Positions 23,966 to 32,754 of a DNA stretch of 64,000 bases are shown piece after piece. The position numbers were made by a program, and so were the translations under genes. The notes below the pieces were generated by a model. It did no database searches and was not told the origin of the DNA. It saw only the letters and a list, made by a program, of their open reading frames with translations. Each line of letters opens with the position of its first letter. The stretch's first letter is position 1. The DNA is from Oceanobacillus profundus (lineage in GTDB: Bacteria > Bacillota > Bacilli > Bacillales > Amphibacillaceae), in NCBI RefSeq assembly GCF_003515705.1, contig NZ_QWEH01000002.1, positions 310,001 through 374,000 of the forward strand, in the 5' to 3' direction.

Positions 23966-24613
23966 TTATAATACGTACCCATAAATGCATATAAAATGAA
24001 ATAGGGTGCCGAGCAAGATGAAAATATGAAAAATTTCATGGAAACCGACATGTTTAAAGCTTAAAAATGCGGGCTTCAGCCAATAAATAACGGCTCCAAT
24101 TGTATATAGTAGACCACCAAGAATAAGGAAGAACATCCCGTTCGTTCCGATAATCGGTGCAAGTGATCCACTGAAAAACACTACAATCCAGCCCATGATG
24201 ACATAGAGTGCAGTTGATAACCACCTCGGTGCATGAAACCAAACTAGTTTAAAAATAACCCCTGCAATCGCAAGTCCGCTGATGACACCGAATAAAATCC
24301 AGCCAGTTACACCATTTAAACTGATTAAACAAAACGGCGTATACGTTCCAGCTATGAGTACAAATATCATCGAATGATCGACCCGTCGTAAAAATGCGAT
24401 GATTCGATCCCTTGCTATAACCATATGATATGTAGCAGATGCAGCATATAGCAGGATCATGCTAATTCCAAAAATAATGACAGCGGTTATTGCAAGCGCT
24501 GATTCTGTTGTATCTAGAGCCTTCATTATCAATGCAACAAGTCCCGCGATTGATAAAATTGCCCCGAATAAATGTGTAAATCCATTGATCGGTTCCCGAA
24601 TGTAATTATTCAT
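23966..24613 (-). CDS. Haemolysin III / PAQR family membrane protein
   Basis: Seven-helix membrane protein of 215 residues (YqfA/TrhA type). Family signatures: REPINGFTHLFGAILSIAGL at the N-terminus, LLYAASATYHMV, FLRRVDHSMIFVLIAGTYTP, GGLLYTIGAVIYWLKP and FKHVGFHEIFHIFILLGTLF with the conserved Ser/His/Asp residues thought to bind zinc. B. subtilis and E. coli relatives influence membrane energetics and fluidity; haemolytic action is not implied. GGGGTG precedes the start on the minus strand. Single gene. Confidence 0.9.
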   Translation of the reverse strand: MNNYIREPINGFTHLFGAILSIAGLVALIMKALDTTESALAITAVIIFGISMILLYAASATYHMVIARDRIIAFLRRVDHSMIFVLIAGTYTPFCLISLNGVTGWILFGVISGLAIAGVIFKLVWFHAPRWLSTALYVIMGWIVVFFSGSLAPIIGTNGMFFLILGGLLYTIGAVIYWLKPAFLSFKHVGFHEIFHIFILLGTLFHFICIYGYVL

Positions 24614-24749
24614 ATTAACACCCCTATAATGATAAGTAGTTTTAAAAACTATATGTACATAATAAACGTATTATATGATGTAGTCAATGTTTACTTCGAG
24701 AAAATTTCGCTTTATAATGAACATACTATATATAAATGAGGTTGTTACA

Positions 24750-25343
24750 ATGAAACATAAACATGAATGGATGGAAACACTCCATTTAGATAACCAGTTA
24801 TCTATTGAGGATATCCCAGATTTAGATCTTTATATGGATCAGGTAATTCAACTATTTGAGAAGAAGTTTGTAGGTCAAAAGCGGAATGATGATGAAAAAG
24901 TACTTACAAAAACAATGATAAATAATTATGCAAAAGGGAAATTGTTTTTTCCAATTAAAAACAAGAGGTATTCGAAGGAACATTTAATGTTGATAAGCAT
25001 GATATATCAAATGAAGGGTGCATTATCAATCAATGATGTAAAGCTGACACTTGAAAGGCTGAATACGAAAATAACGGACGAGTCCTTTGATTTACAACGA
25101 TTATACAGTAGTTATTTGGAATTAATGAATGTAAACCATGCCATGTTTGAAAAAGACCTACTCGAACATATGAATGAGGTTGAAACAGAAGTTGCTGAAG
25201 TGAATGATAATGATGAGCCGTATTTGGAACAAGTACTACTTGTGGCTACACTTACAAATATGAGTAATTTTTACAGAAAAGCAGCGGAAAAGCTTGTGGA
25301 TGAAATGAATCAAAAGGAAGAGGGTGATAAGAATGAAGCTTAG
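24750..25343 (+). CDS. DUF1836 domain-containing protein
   Basis: Protein of 197 residues of the DUF1836 family, which begins with a MerR-like helix-turn-helix region: LTKTMINNYAKGKLFFPIKN, then KRYSKEHLMLISMIYQMKGA, LSINDVKLTLERL. That similarity suggests a regulatory or adaptor role, unproven. The start used is the ATG at 24750 (ATGAGG upstream is a modest ribosome site); an ORF start at 24687 has none. Its 3' end overlaps the monooxygenase gene by 11 bp, so the two are co-translated. Confidence 0.75.
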   Translation: MKHKHEWMETLHLDNQLSIEDIPDLDLYMDQVIQLFEKKFVGQKRNDDEKVLTKTMINNYAKGKLFFPIKNKRYSKEHLMLISMIYQMKGALSINDVKLTLERLNTKITDESFDLQRLYSSYLELMNVNHAMFEKDLLEHMNEVETEVAEVNDNDEPYLEQVLLVATLTNMSNFYRKAAEKLVDEMNQKEEGDKNEA

Positions 25344-26313
25344 TATTTTGGATCAAGCACCAATTGCAAAGGGGCATACTGCGAAGGAAGCATTAGACGC
25401 TTCTATTGAACTCGCTCAGCTTGCAGACCGCTTAGGATATAAGCGATATTGGGTAGCAGAGCATCATGATCTTGATGGATTAGCGAGTCCAGCTCCAGAT
25501 ATTTTGCTTGGAATAATTGGATCGCAAACTGAAAGAATTCGTTTAGGCTCTGGTGCTGTCTTATTGCCGAATTATAAACCATATAATGTGGCAGAAAGAT
25601 ATCATATGTTAGCAACTTTATTTCCTGGTCGGATAGATTTAGGAATTGGCAGAGCGCCAGGCGGATCGGCTGAGGTTTCAATTGCTTTAGCTGGAAACTT
25701 CTTGGAGAAAGTGAAAAACATGCCTAAGCTTTTGGATGAATTGCTTCATTTTATCAATTGTGATTTTCCTGAAGAAAATATGTTTGCAAAAATTGCTGCC
25801 ACACCAATTCCGGAATCAGCACCAATTCCATGGTTGTTAGGAACGAGTGAAAAAAGCGCATATCTAGCAGCTGAAAAAGGGTTGCCTTATGTGTTTGGCC
25901 ACTTTATGAGTGATGCGGATGGCCCTGCGATCGTTAAAAGCTATTTCGATAATAGTACAACAAATAAAGCCAAAGCTATTGTAACGGTTACCGTCGTTTG
26001 TGCTGAAACAACAGAAGAGGCAGAAAAAATTGCTCAAAGTAATTTGCATTGGAAAGTGTTGCAAGCAAAAGGTGAGGGTAAGAACGGTGTACCTTCCATA
26101 GAAGAAATAGAACAATATCAGTATACGAATGAAGAAATTCAGATGATTGATAAACTGAAACAGAATCAAATTATTGGAAATCCACAGCATGTAAAAGAAG
26201 AGCTTAAGAATCTGCAACAGCGTTATGATGTCGATGAACTAATGATTGTTACTATTACCCATAGCTATGAAGCAAGGAAGAGGTCATATGAGTTATTAGC
26301 AGAGCTGTTTTGA
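25333..26313 (+). CDS. Luciferase-like (LLM class) flavin monooxygenase
   Basis: TIM-barrel FMN-dependent oxidoreductase of 326 residues, bacterial luciferase-like subclass close to YceB/MsnO8-type enzymes. Features: KLSILDQAPIAKGHTAKEAL, RYWVAEHHDLDGLASPAPDI, RIRLGSGAVLLPNYKPYNVA, LFPGRIDLGIGRAPGGSAE and PWLLGTSEKSAYLAAEKGLP. Substrate unknown. The ATG at 25333 is preceded by GAGGGTGATAAG and overlaps the end of the DUF1836 gene. Confidence 0.85.
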   Translation: MKLSILDQAPIAKGHTAKEALDASIELAQLADRLGYKRYWVAEHHDLDGLASPAPDILLGIIGSQTERIRLGSGAVLLPNYKPYNVAERYHMLATLFPGRIDLGIGRAPGGSAEVSIALAGNFLEKVKNMPKLLDELLHFINCDFPEENMFAKIAATPIPESAPIPWLLGTSEKSAYLAAEKGLPYVFGHFMSDADGPAIVKSYFDNSTTNKAKAIVTVTVVCAETTEEAEKIAQSNLHWKVLQAKGEGKNGVPSIEEIEQYQYTNEEIQMIDKLKQNQIIGNPQHVKEELKNLQQRYDVDELMIVTITHSYEARKRSYELLAELF

Positions 26314-26378
26314 TTTTGTATGATACTGAAAAAGTTGGTTAAACTACTCCTGCAATAAATATGAAGGAGGAGTAGTAA

Positions 26379-26648
26379 ATGGGATTTATTTGGTCATTAA
26401 TCATTGGAGGAATTTTAGGTTGGATAGCCAGTCTAATAACCGGGCGTGACATTCCTGGAGGAGTTTTTGGAAATATTATCGCTGGTATTATTGGTGCATG
26501 GCTCGGAACACTCATACTCGGCCAATGGGGTCCAGTAATGGGAGGGTTCTATATTGTCCCGGCCTTGATTGGAGCAATTGTGCTCATTTTAGTTGTGAGC
26601 TTTGTCATGCGAAGTATGCGACGTAATACGAAATCAGCACAAAGCTAA
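26379..26648 (+). CDS. GlsB/YeaQ/YmgE family stress-associated membrane protein
   Basis: Small integral membrane protein of 89 residues with three Gly-rich hydrophobic helices: GFIWSLIIGGILGWIASLIT, GNIIAGIIGAWLGTLILGQW and YIVPALIGAIVLILVVSFVM. This is the transglycosylase-associated protein family, general-stress genes in many bacteria. AAGGAGGAGTAGTAA precedes the ATG. Single gene with a strong terminator. A sigma-B promoter was looked for and not found. Confidence 0.85.
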   Translation: MGFIWSLIIGGILGWIASLITGRDIPGGVFGNIIAGIIGAWLGTLILGQWGPVMGGFYIVPALIGAIVLILVVSFVMRSMRRNTKSAQS

Positions 26649-26666
26649 AAATTATATGAAATAGTA

Positions 26667-26699
26667 AAAGAACCTTTTTCAGAGAGGGTTCTTTTTTTT
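26667..26699 (+). terminator. Terminator after GlsB-like gene
   Basis: AAAGAACC (26667-26674) / GGTTCTTT (26687-26694), followed by a T run. Confidence 0.85.
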
Positions 26700-26783
26700 G
26701 TTCTTAATGAAATAAGCATAAAAAGCGATCTCCAACAATACATATTAATGGACAAGCATATGTACTTGAAGGTGGTGGTTATA

Positions 26784-27395
26784 ATGGAAAATTGGGTTAC
26801 GGATATCATGGAAAAACTTGGATATTTGGGAGTTTATCTAATGATGGTTTTAGAGAACGTTTTTCCTCCGATTCCATCAGAAATTGTATTACCATTCGGT
26901 GGGTTTCTGACGACATATACTGATTTAACAGTATTTGGTGTCGTCGTTGCTGCAACAGCAGGTTCGGTTATAGGTGCAATGATCTTATATAGTATTGGTA
27001 TGCTGCTCGATGCAGAACGATTAGAAAAAATAATAAATCGCTGGGGACATATTCTGCGACTAAAAAAGGAAGATATTCGCAAGGCGGACGCATGGTTTGA
27101 CAAGTATGGTTATTGGACTGTCTTATTCTGTAGAATGGTACCAATTGTTCGAAGCTTGATCTCGATTCCAGCTGGCATGGCCAGAATGAATTTTTGGCTA
27201 TTCCTCCTTTTTACAACAATCGGCACAATCCTCTGGAATGTTATTCTTATCACATTAGGTTCAGTCCTTGGGGCAAACTGGCAAAAAATAATTGGATTCA
27301 TGAATATCTATTCTGATTTCGCTTTCACTCTAATCATTATTGGGACGATTTTATTTATTATCTGGCTTATTAATAGGAAGAGAAAAAGGAAGTAG
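26784..27395 (+). CDS. DedA family membrane protein
   Basis: Integral membrane protein of 203 residues of the DedA (SNARE-associated/VTT) family, implicated in lipid-carrier or phospholipid flipping and in envelope homeostasis. Segments: LGYLGVYLMMVLENVFPPIP, SEIVLPFGGFLTTYTDLTVF, GSVIGAMILYSIGMLLDAER, FCRMVPIVRSLISIPAGMAR with the conserved Arg and Gly, and a basic tail NRKRKRK. The ATG at 26784 follows AAGGTGG; ATG 26748 has no ribosome site. The last codons lie inside a 21-bp inverted repeat. Confidence 0.85.
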   Translation: MENWVTDIMEKLGYLGVYLMMVLENVFPPIPSEIVLPFGGFLTTYTDLTVFGVVVAATAGSVIGAMILYSIGMLLDAERLEKIINRWGHILRLKKEDIRKADAWFDKYGYWTVLFCRMVPIVRSLISIPAGMARMNFWLFLLFTTIGTILWNVILITLGSVLGANWQKIIGFMNIYSDFAFTLIIIGTILFIIWLINRKRKRK

Positions 27396-27429
27396 AGAAA
27401 TATTCCATTTCCTTTTTCTCTTCCTATTA
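27371..27429. repeat. Perfect 21-bp inverted repeat across the dedA stop codon
   Basis: The arm 27371-27391 is exactly complementary to 27409-27429 (17-nt loop holding the stop codon). The left arm encodes the basic C-terminus. No T run follows, so it is either an unusual terminator/RNA-stabilising hairpin or a recent inverted duplication. Confidence 0.7.
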
Positions 27430-27478
27430 TCACTCCGGCCAGTTTCCGCACCACGTTGTTTTAAAACCTCTAAAAAGT

Positions 27479-27650
27479 ACCATCTTTCATCGCTAAGACA
27501 CCACCCCGTCTGCCATAGCACCACCTTTCATCGCTAAGACACCAAATCAGACTATAATAAGCACCATCCCTCGTCTCTAAGACACCAACCCCGTCTAAAA
27601 AAGCACCATCCCTAATCACAATGCCCCCAGCAACGGCAACAGCTATCAAC
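27479..27650. repeat. Degenerate tandem repeat, period about 42 bp
   Basis: Units begin at 27479, 27520, 27563 and 27605 (spacings 41, 43, 42). Consensus includes ACCATC, TCATCGCTAAGACACCA and CCCCGTCT. Units 1 to 3 are well matched; unit 4 is divergent. The strand is markedly richer in C and poorer in G than the surroundings. No gene is present. Confidence 0.75.
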
Positions 27651-27785
27651 ACTACGAACGTTCACACCTAAAGGCGCACTCCACAATAAGCCCCGAGACC
27701 TAGTCCAAAATATTTCTCAGGCTCATTATCGAAAGTCTCCTAAACCGGTAAGATGGAATCAAGATAAAGAAAGGAGGCAAACGAA

Positions 27786-28136
27786 ATGAAAAAATTTATG
27801 TTGTTTATTGGAGGGTTAATTGCCCTGTTCATATTAATGGCAAACATTGGACCAATGGTGCTCTTAGCACTTAGCGTTTGGTTGCTATACGTCTGTTTTA
27901 AGAAATTCGTAAAAACTGATTCAACACTAGCAAAAGTCGGCTGGGCATTAGTTGGATTGCTTGTATTAAGTATTACGTTCTCTAATCTGTATGCTGTAAT
28001 GGGAGTAGCTGCAGCGTACGTACTTTACCTTATTTATAAAAACTGGAATAAAGAAGAAGACCCAGTTGTTCATGTTGTAGAGGATGATGATCCATTTACA
28101 AATTTTGAGAGGCAATGGGCCGAATTAAATAAGTAA
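27786..28136 (+). CDS. LiaI-like/Lmo0954-type small membrane protein
   Basis: Protein of 116 residues with four hydrophobic segments within residues 1-85 (FMLFIGGLIALFILMANIG, MVLLALSVWLLYVCF, VGWALVGLLVLSITF, YAVMGVAAAYVLYLIY) and an acidic C-terminal tail ending in DPFTNFERQWAELNK. The position directly before liaH and the small membrane-protein form match the LiaI/Lmo0954 role of membrane anchor for the PspA-like LiaH. Sequence identity to B. subtilis LiaI is not evident. AAAGGAGG precedes the ATG. It is the first gene of the lia-type locus; a GACCTAGTC element near 27698 is a weak candidate for the LiaR site. Confidence 0.7.
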   Translation: MKKFMLFIGGLIALFILMANIGPMVLLALSVWLLYVCFKKFVKTDSTLAKVGWALVGLLVLSITFSNLYAVMGVAAAYVLYLIYKNWNKEEDPVVHVVEDDDPFTNFERQWAELNK

Positions 28137-28205
28137 AGCAAATGTCATAACAAATTAGAAACCACCACTATTTTAATAATCAAAAGTAAAAAAGGAGAGA
28201 TTTTT

Positions 28206-28838
28206 ATGTCAACTAACATTTTTACACGCATTAAAGATTCGATTTCAGCTGATCTTCATACAATGATGGATAAAAAGGAACAAAAAAATCCGATTGCTGC
28301 ATTAAATCAATACTTGCGTCAAAGTGAGCAAGAGAAAGAAAAAGTTCGAAAGCTTATTGACCGTCAGTATAAATTAAAAGAAGAATTTTCACGCGAATAT
28401 TTGAAGGCTCAAGAATTAGCTGACAAACGTCTAAAGCAGTCGGCAATCGCTGAAAAAGCAGAGGAACAAGCAATGCATGAATTTGCGTTGAAAGAGTATG
28501 AGGAGTATCAAGCACGCGCTGAACGTATGAAAGCTTCAAGGGAAGAAGCGATTGAACAGCTTGACACACTTGAGCAAAAATACGAGGATATGAAACATCG
28601 CTTAAAGGATATGCACTTGCGTCGTATGGAGTTAATGGGCCGTGAAAATATTGCAAAAGCAAACCATCAAATTAATCGAGTTGTTGAAGATACATCGGAG
28701 AAGCCATTCTCTAAATTCGATGAGATGGAGCAGTACATCGAGAATCTTGAATACAAAGTGAATAGCTCGTACTATCGTAGCACGTTTGATAGTAAGATTG
28801 CAGCACTTGAAAAAGAATTAAACGAAAAAGCAAATTAA
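28206..28838 (+). CDS. liaH: PspA/IM30 family envelope-stress protein LiaH
   Basis: Coiled-coil phage-shock protein homologue of 210 residues (usual length 215-225). It forms large oligomers that protect the membrane under cell-wall antibiotic stress. Features: NIFTRIKDSISADLHTMMDK at the N-terminus, then ALNQYLRQSEQEKEKVRKLI and near-continuous charged heptads (HRLKDMHLRRMELMGRENIA). AAAAAGGAGAG precedes the ATG. It lies 70 bp after the LiaI-like gene and before liaFSR, as in the Bacillus lia operon, and is followed by a hairpin (28888-28915) that could cut expression of liaFSR. Confidence 0.85.
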   Translation: MSTNIFTRIKDSISADLHTMMDKKEQKNPIAALNQYLRQSEQEKEKVRKLIDRQYKLKEEFSREYLKAQELADKRLKQSAIAEKAEEQAMHEFALKEYEEYQARAERMKASREEAIEQLDTLEQKYEDMKHRLKDMHLRRMELMGRENIAKANHQINRVVEDTSEKPFSKFDEMEQYIENLEYKVNSSYYRSTFDSKIAALEKELNEKAN

Positions 28839-28887
28839 CAACGGTAGAACATACATGCAGAAAAAATAAAAAACATGATATACTAGT

Positions 28888-28918
28888 ACAGGCGCAGAAA
28901 AAATCCTGCGTCTGTATT
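28888..28918 (+). terminator. Internal terminator/attenuator between liaH and liaF
   Basis: ACAGGCGCAG (28888-28897) / CTGCGTCTGT (28906-28915), one mismatch, then ATTGTTT. It would give strong liaIH output and lower liaFSR, as known for B. subtilis. Confidence 0.65.
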
Positions 28919-28995
28919 GTTTAGAGTTGCTAAAATAACGTAACGGTTTGTTTCATTTATATATAATATTACATACAACAAAGGAGGATTACAAA

Positions 28996-29724
28996 ATGTT
29001 CAAAAGACTAACAACAGATTATTTCAACTGGATATTGATCATTGGTGTGATTCTCCTTATATTTGAGATTGCCTTTTTTTTCGGTGGCTCGATCATTCCA
29101 GCGTTATTTTCTGCATTGTTTATGTATATTGGCTGGAAAAATTTCCATAAATTATGGGGGAAAATTGTATTCTGGATAGCGCTTGTTAGCATGGTGTTTT
29201 CAGTGCTAAATCTACTTGCGGTACGCTTTTTGATTATCGCAGCTATTATTATTTTTATTATTAACTATTCAAAGTCTAAAAGCGAAGCAACTCAGTTTGA
29301 TCCGATTCTTCCGGATGCCGAGAAGAATCATGAATCGATTTTGAAAGTAAATCCGTTATTCGACCATAAGTTATTTGACGACCAAATCACAGAAGATGTT
29401 GCGTACCAGTGGAAAGATGTAAATATCCACGGCGCATTTGGCGATCGGATTATTGATTTAAGTAATACGGTGTTGCCAAATGATACAGCTGTTATATCAA
29501 TCCGGCACGTCATTGGAAATATCGAAATTTATGTACCTTATGAAGTTGAAGTAAGCATTCATCACAGCTCAGTGTTTGGTAAAGCTCATATATTAGGAAA
29601 GCATCATCTAAAATTAATGAATAAGTCGATCCACTATCAAACGGCGAATTATGATACAGCATATCCGCGTGTGAAAATAATTACCTCACTTTTTTCTGGA
29701 GATATTGAGGTGAAACGGATATGA
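28996..29724 (+). CDS. liaF: LiaF, negative regulator of the LiaSR system
   Basis: Membrane protein of 242 residues. Four hydrophobic segments lie in the first 95 residues, and a soluble C-terminal LiaF/DUF2154-type beta domain follows (DVNIHGAFGDRIIDLSNTVL, DTAVISIRHVIGNIEIYVPY, EVEVSIHHSSVFGKAHILG). LiaF keeps the sensor kinase LiaS in the off state. AAGGAGGATTACAAA precedes ATG 28996; the frame opens at 28948 without a site. It overlaps liaS by 4 bp (ATGA). Confidence 0.85.
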   Translation: MFKRLTTDYFNWILIIGVILLIFEIAFFFGGSIIPALFSALFMYIGWKNFHKLWGKIVFWIALVSMVFSVLNLLAVRFLIIAAIIIFIINYSKSKSEATQFDPILPDAEKNHESILKVNPLFDHKLFDDQITEDVAYQWKDVNIHGAFGDRIIDLSNTVLPNDTAVISIRHVIGNIEIYVPYEVEVSIHHSSVFGKAHILGKHHLKLMNKSIHYQTANYDTAYPRVKIITSLFSGDIEVKRI

Positions 29725-30773
29725 ATACAATTTTCAAGCATATTTTGATGGCCGTTGCTTGCAGCATATTATTAGCAGTTACGTTGGTGCTCATTACTTT
29801 TTTTGGCTTTTCACTTGATAAGGCAGAAGGCTGGGGATTGCTTTGGCAGCAGAAAATCGGTGATGTATCTTTCATACTTACGATTGTAATTATAGCGATC
29901 ATGTTTGGTACAATTATTGGTTTTACAACAGGCTGGTATTGGAAGCAAAGACTAACCCAAATCGATCGAAAGCTTGATGTCATGATAAAGGGTGGGAAGC
30001 TGGGGGCGATTGAAGAATCATATAAAGAGTTGGATAGCATTGAACACCGGATGTATCAATTGCAGGAAAAAATTCGAAATCAAGCAGAGAATGCACAGCG
30101 AATTGCAACGGAACGAGCAAATGAGCGTGAGCAAAGCCTCCAAGAAATTGTTGTCCAAGAAAGAAACCGACTTGCACGTGAGCTGCATGATTCCGTCAGT
30201 CAGCAGCTTTTTGCAGCGTCCATGCTCATGTCTGCCATTAATGAAACAGGTTCACTAGAGGATCAAGGGTTAAAAAAACAACTGGAAATGGTAGAAAAAA
30301 TGATTCATCAATCACAGCTGGAAATGCGGGCATTATTACTCCACTTACGTCCTGTTGCCCTAAAAGGAAAGACGCTGCAGGAGGGTGTTGAAGAGCTATT
30401 GCTTGAGCTGACACAAAAGGTTCCCATGGAAATTGAAACAAAGGTAGAAGATTTTAAAGTAGATAAAGGTGTAGAGGACCAACTGTTTCGTATTTTACAG
30501 GAGTCTTTATCAAACACGTTACGACATGCTAGGGCAACGACATTGCATGTCTTGCTGATTGAACGAGATGAAACCATTATTTTACGTGTTACCGACAATG
30601 GGATCGGCTTCAATACAGATGCTATAAAAACAAGCTCATACGGGATGCAAAATATGCGGGAACGTGCCTATGAGGTTGGAGGTACTTTCAAAGTCATTAG
30701 TTTACCAAATGAAGGGACTCGATTAGAGGTGAAGGTTCCGGTTTTAAGGAAGGAGGAGGATGCACGTGATTAA
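29721..30773 (+). CDS. liaS: Sensor histidine kinase LiaS
   Basis: NarL-group sensor kinase of 350 residues with two N-terminal membrane helices (about 7-31 and 50-75), a short extracellular loop, a HAMP-like linker, a HisKA_3 domain with the phosphoacceptor in [20 protein letters not shown] (His about 156), and a HATPase domain ([49 protein letters not shown]). It senses cell-envelope stress such as lipid II-binding antibiotics in B. subtilis. It overlaps liaF by 4 bp and liaR by several bases, so the trio is translationally coupled. Confidence 0.9.
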   Translation: MNTIFKHILMAVACSILLAVTLVLITFFGFSLDKAEGWGLLWQQKIGDVSFILTIVIIAIMFGTIIGFTTGWYWKQRLTQIDRKLDVMIKGGKLGAIEESYKELDSIEHRMYQLQEKIRNQAENAQRIATERANEREQSLQEIVVQERNRLARELHDSVSQQLFAASMLMSAINETGSLEDQGLKKQLEMVEKMIHQSQLEMRALLLHLRPVALKGKTLQEGVEELLLELTQKVPMEIETKVEDFKVDKGVEDQLFRILQESLSNTLRHARATTLHVLLIERDETIILRVTDNGIGFNTDAIKTSSYGMQNMRERAYEVGGTFKVISLPNEGTRLEVKVPVLRKEEDARD

Positions 30774-31398
30774 AGTATTGTTTGTTGATGATCATGAAAT
30801 GGTACGGATTGGAGTTTCAGCTTATCTTTCTGCACAGCCTGATATCGATGTTGTTGCTGAAGCAGATGATGGGGCTCCAGCTGTTGAGCTAGCACTGAAA
30901 TTACGTCCGGATATTATTTTAATGGATCTTGTTATGAAGGAAATGGATGGCATTGAAGCGACCAAGAAAATTATTGAAAAATGGCCAGAAGCAAAAATTA
31001 TAATTGTAACAAGCTTTCTCGATGATGAAAAAGTGTATCCAGCGCTTGAAGCAGGTGCAACCAGCTATATGTTAAAAACATCAAAAGCCAGTGAAATAGC
31101 AAAAGCAATCCGTGCTACACATGGAGGACAGTCAATACTTGAACCAGAAGTAACCGGAAAGATAATGAATCGTATGCGACACAAGCCAGAAGCAGCGCTT
31201 CATGAGCAATTGACGGAACGTGAAATGGAAATTTTGTTATTGATTGCACAAGGAAAAGCGAATCAAGAAATAGCAGATGAATTATTCATTGCCTTGAAGA
31301 CAGTTAAGGTGCACGTGAGTAATATTTTAGGAAAACTAGAAGTACAGGATCGTACCCAGGCAGTTATATATGCCTTTCAAAAAAATCTTGTGAAATAA
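30766..31398 (+). CDS. liaR: Response regulator LiaR
   Basis: NarL/FixJ-type response regulator of 210 residues: receiver with Asp 54 in [20 protein letters not shown], acidic pair DDH at 8-10, conserved Thr/Ser and Lys ([20 protein letters not shown]), and a LuxR helix-turn-helix ([40 protein letters not shown]). GTG 30766 is preferred because AGGAGGAGG ends 6 bp before it and the product then starts [10 protein letters not shown] like B. subtilis LiaR; ATG 30760 directly abuts the ribosome site. It probably activates the LiaI-like/liaH promoter. Confidence 0.9.
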   Translation: MIKVLFVDDHEMVRIGVSAYLSAQPDIDVVAEADDGAPAVELALKLRPDIILMDLVMKEMDGIEATKKIIEKWPEAKIIIVTSFLDDEKVYPALEAGATSYMLKTSKASEIAKAIRATHGGQSILEPEVTGKIMNRMRHKPEAALHEQLTEREMEILLLIAQGKANQEIADELFIALKTVKVHVSNILGKLEVQDRTQAVIYAFQKNLVK

Positions 31399-31400
31399 GA

Positions 31401-31440
31401 AGAGCCGCTCTTAGTTAGGAGTGGCTCTTTTTATTTTTAC
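31401..31440. terminator. Terminator after liaR, shared with the convergent exporter gene
   Basis: AGAGCCGCTC (31401-31410) / GAGTGGCTCT (31419-31428), then TTTTATTTTT. The exporter's stop codon lies in the loop. Confidence 0.9.
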
Positions 31441-32454
31441 ATGATCGAAAGAATAGAATCTTTCAACCATATGATAAATAGAAACAAGTTCATATAAAAT
31501 AATTAATTCAGGTGGAAAATTCGTTAGGGATGTAGGATTGCTCCTTATGGTTGCTTCACTGTCTTCCCAAAATAAATCTGTAATTTCTTTTAATTGCCTT
31601 TGATGAACCGTAACGGCATAGGATTCATCCTCCTGTAAACGTTTTGTGACCCCATATACAGCTTTCATGATTGTATTTTTTTCCCGCTCTGTCCACGATA
31701 ATTCAGTAATTGGATTACGAGTTAAATTATTCAAATGGTAATGTATAATCCGTAAGCTGCTTAATTGATGCTGTAATTGTTCAAACTGTTCTTGCTCCGA
31801 TTTGAGAAGCGGATGGAATTTTGCTTCGTCTTTTTGAAACCGACTTAGTTGTTCGGTCTGCAGCACAGCATGATCCATTTTGCTTAAATTCTCCTTTACA
31901 GGGATGTTTTCTTGCTTACCCTCTAAGATAGCTTGGAATGTGTGTTCAATTAGGTTTGCAGTATCCATTCGTATTGTTGTAACCCTTTTAAAAATATGCA
32001 AACGGTATTTTGGCGGTAGAATAAACATGTTTACTAAGGTTGAAACAGCAAGTCCAATTGTTGTGGTCCCCAAACGAATAAAAAACGCAACAAGTAAGTT
32101 AGTATGGATGACTTCTACCATTGCAACAGCAGTTAGGGTGGCGACAAGCAAACCAGCATGAAGCTTCAAACGGAAACATGTTACGATTGTACATACTGCT
32201 GCAAGTGCATAGGTGAGCGCTGAGTTACCGAAAAGTGAGATAAATAACACCGCAAAAGCAGAGCCTATTGCTGATGCTGGAAAACGGATCAAGCCTTTTT
32301 TTATTGAATCGGATACAGTAGGCTCCACGGTTACAATGGCTGTGATAACAGCGAATACAGGTGGCCAGCCTATCCATTGGCACACTAGCGCAGTTAAGAA
32401 AACTGCAATACCTGTTTTAACAGTTCGATCACCGATAAATGAAAAGTATCTCAC
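31411..32454 (-). CDS. Aromatic acid exporter family (FUSC/ArAE-type) membrane protein
   Basis: Protein of 347 residues. The N-terminal 150 residues contain about five or six hydrophobic segments with the ArAE/FUSC motif (RTVKTGIAVFLTALVCQWIG, ITAIVTVEPTVSDSIKKGLI, RFPASAIGSAFAVLFISLFG). The C-terminal 190 residues are a soluble helical domain of the DUF939 C-terminal type. The family is linked to efflux of aromatic acids or other small molecules; substrate unknown. The minus-strand GTG start follows GGAGTGGAG. It converges on liaR and ends inside its terminator hairpin. Confidence 0.75.
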   Translation of the reverse strand: MRYFSFIGDRTVKTGIAVFLTALVCQWIGWPPVFAVITAIVTVEPTVSDSIKKGLIRFPASAIGSAFAVLFISLFGNSALTYALAAVCTIVTCFRLKLHAGLLVATLTAVAMVEVIHTNLLVAFFIRLGTTTIGLAVSTLVNMFILPPKYRLHIFKRVTTIRMDTANLIEHTFQAILEGKQENIPVKENLSKMDHAVLQTEQLSRFQKDEAKFHPLLKSEQEQFEQLQHQLSSLRIIHYHLNNLTRNPITELSWTEREKNTIMKAVYGVTKRLQEDESYAVTVHQRQLKEITDLFWEDSEATIRSNPTSLTNFPPELIILYELVSIYHMVERFYSFDHVKIKRATPN

Positions 32455-32593
32455 GACAACTCCACTCCAAAATAAAAAGTCTTAAATGTTTATAACACGT
32501 ATCTATTTTCTTACTTCTGATAAGAAATTTCAAATTTTTATAAAAAATGGTTGCATTATTTTAAAAAATCACATAGACTGTATTATAACAACA

Positions 32594-32618
32594 AACAATA
32601 TTTAATATTGTTATATAA
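32594..32618. promoter_or_regulatory. Palindrome and ATTGTTATATAA element, copy A
   Basis: AACAATATT-T-AATATTGTT (32594-32612) overlaps ATTGTTATATAA (32607-32618). The 12-mer recurs at 32755-32766. Copy A lies just before the zinc-ribbon gene's ribosome site. Confidence 0.5.
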
Positions 32619-32635
32619 AAGAGAGGGGAGATAAC

Positions 32636-32740
32636 ATGAAAAAGTATGAAAAGCTGTCCTGTCCAGAATGTGGTAAAGAGGTTGATTCTAAAAGTTATAC
32701 AATGGAATGTGATTACTGTTTGTCAAAAAAAGAGGATTAA
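32636..32740 (+). CDS. Tiny zinc-ribbon protein (34 residues)
   Basis: A short gene with an excellent ribosome site (GAGAGGGGAG, 5-6 bp before ATG 32636). The product MKKYEKLSCPECGKEVDSKS then YTMECDYCLSKKED carries CPEC and CDYC, a four-Cys zinc ribbon. Stop TAA 32738-32740, then a T-rich stretch. It precedes the glyoxylate-shunt genes and shares an upstream 12-bp element with them. No function known; a small regulatory or adaptor protein is possible. Confidence 0.65.
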   Translation: MKKYEKLSCPECGKEVDSKSYTMECDYCLSKKED

Positions 32741-32754
32741 TTTTTTTTATTGTT

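Noticed and set aside
27479..27650. CRISPR array
   Set aside because: Repeats are few and imperfect, no constant-repeat/variable-spacer pattern is visible, and no cas genes occur in the window.
27470..27652. 60-codon minus-strand ORF with repeated GVL..RDG words
   Set aside because: It merely translates the 42-bp tandem repeat; no ribosome site or family.
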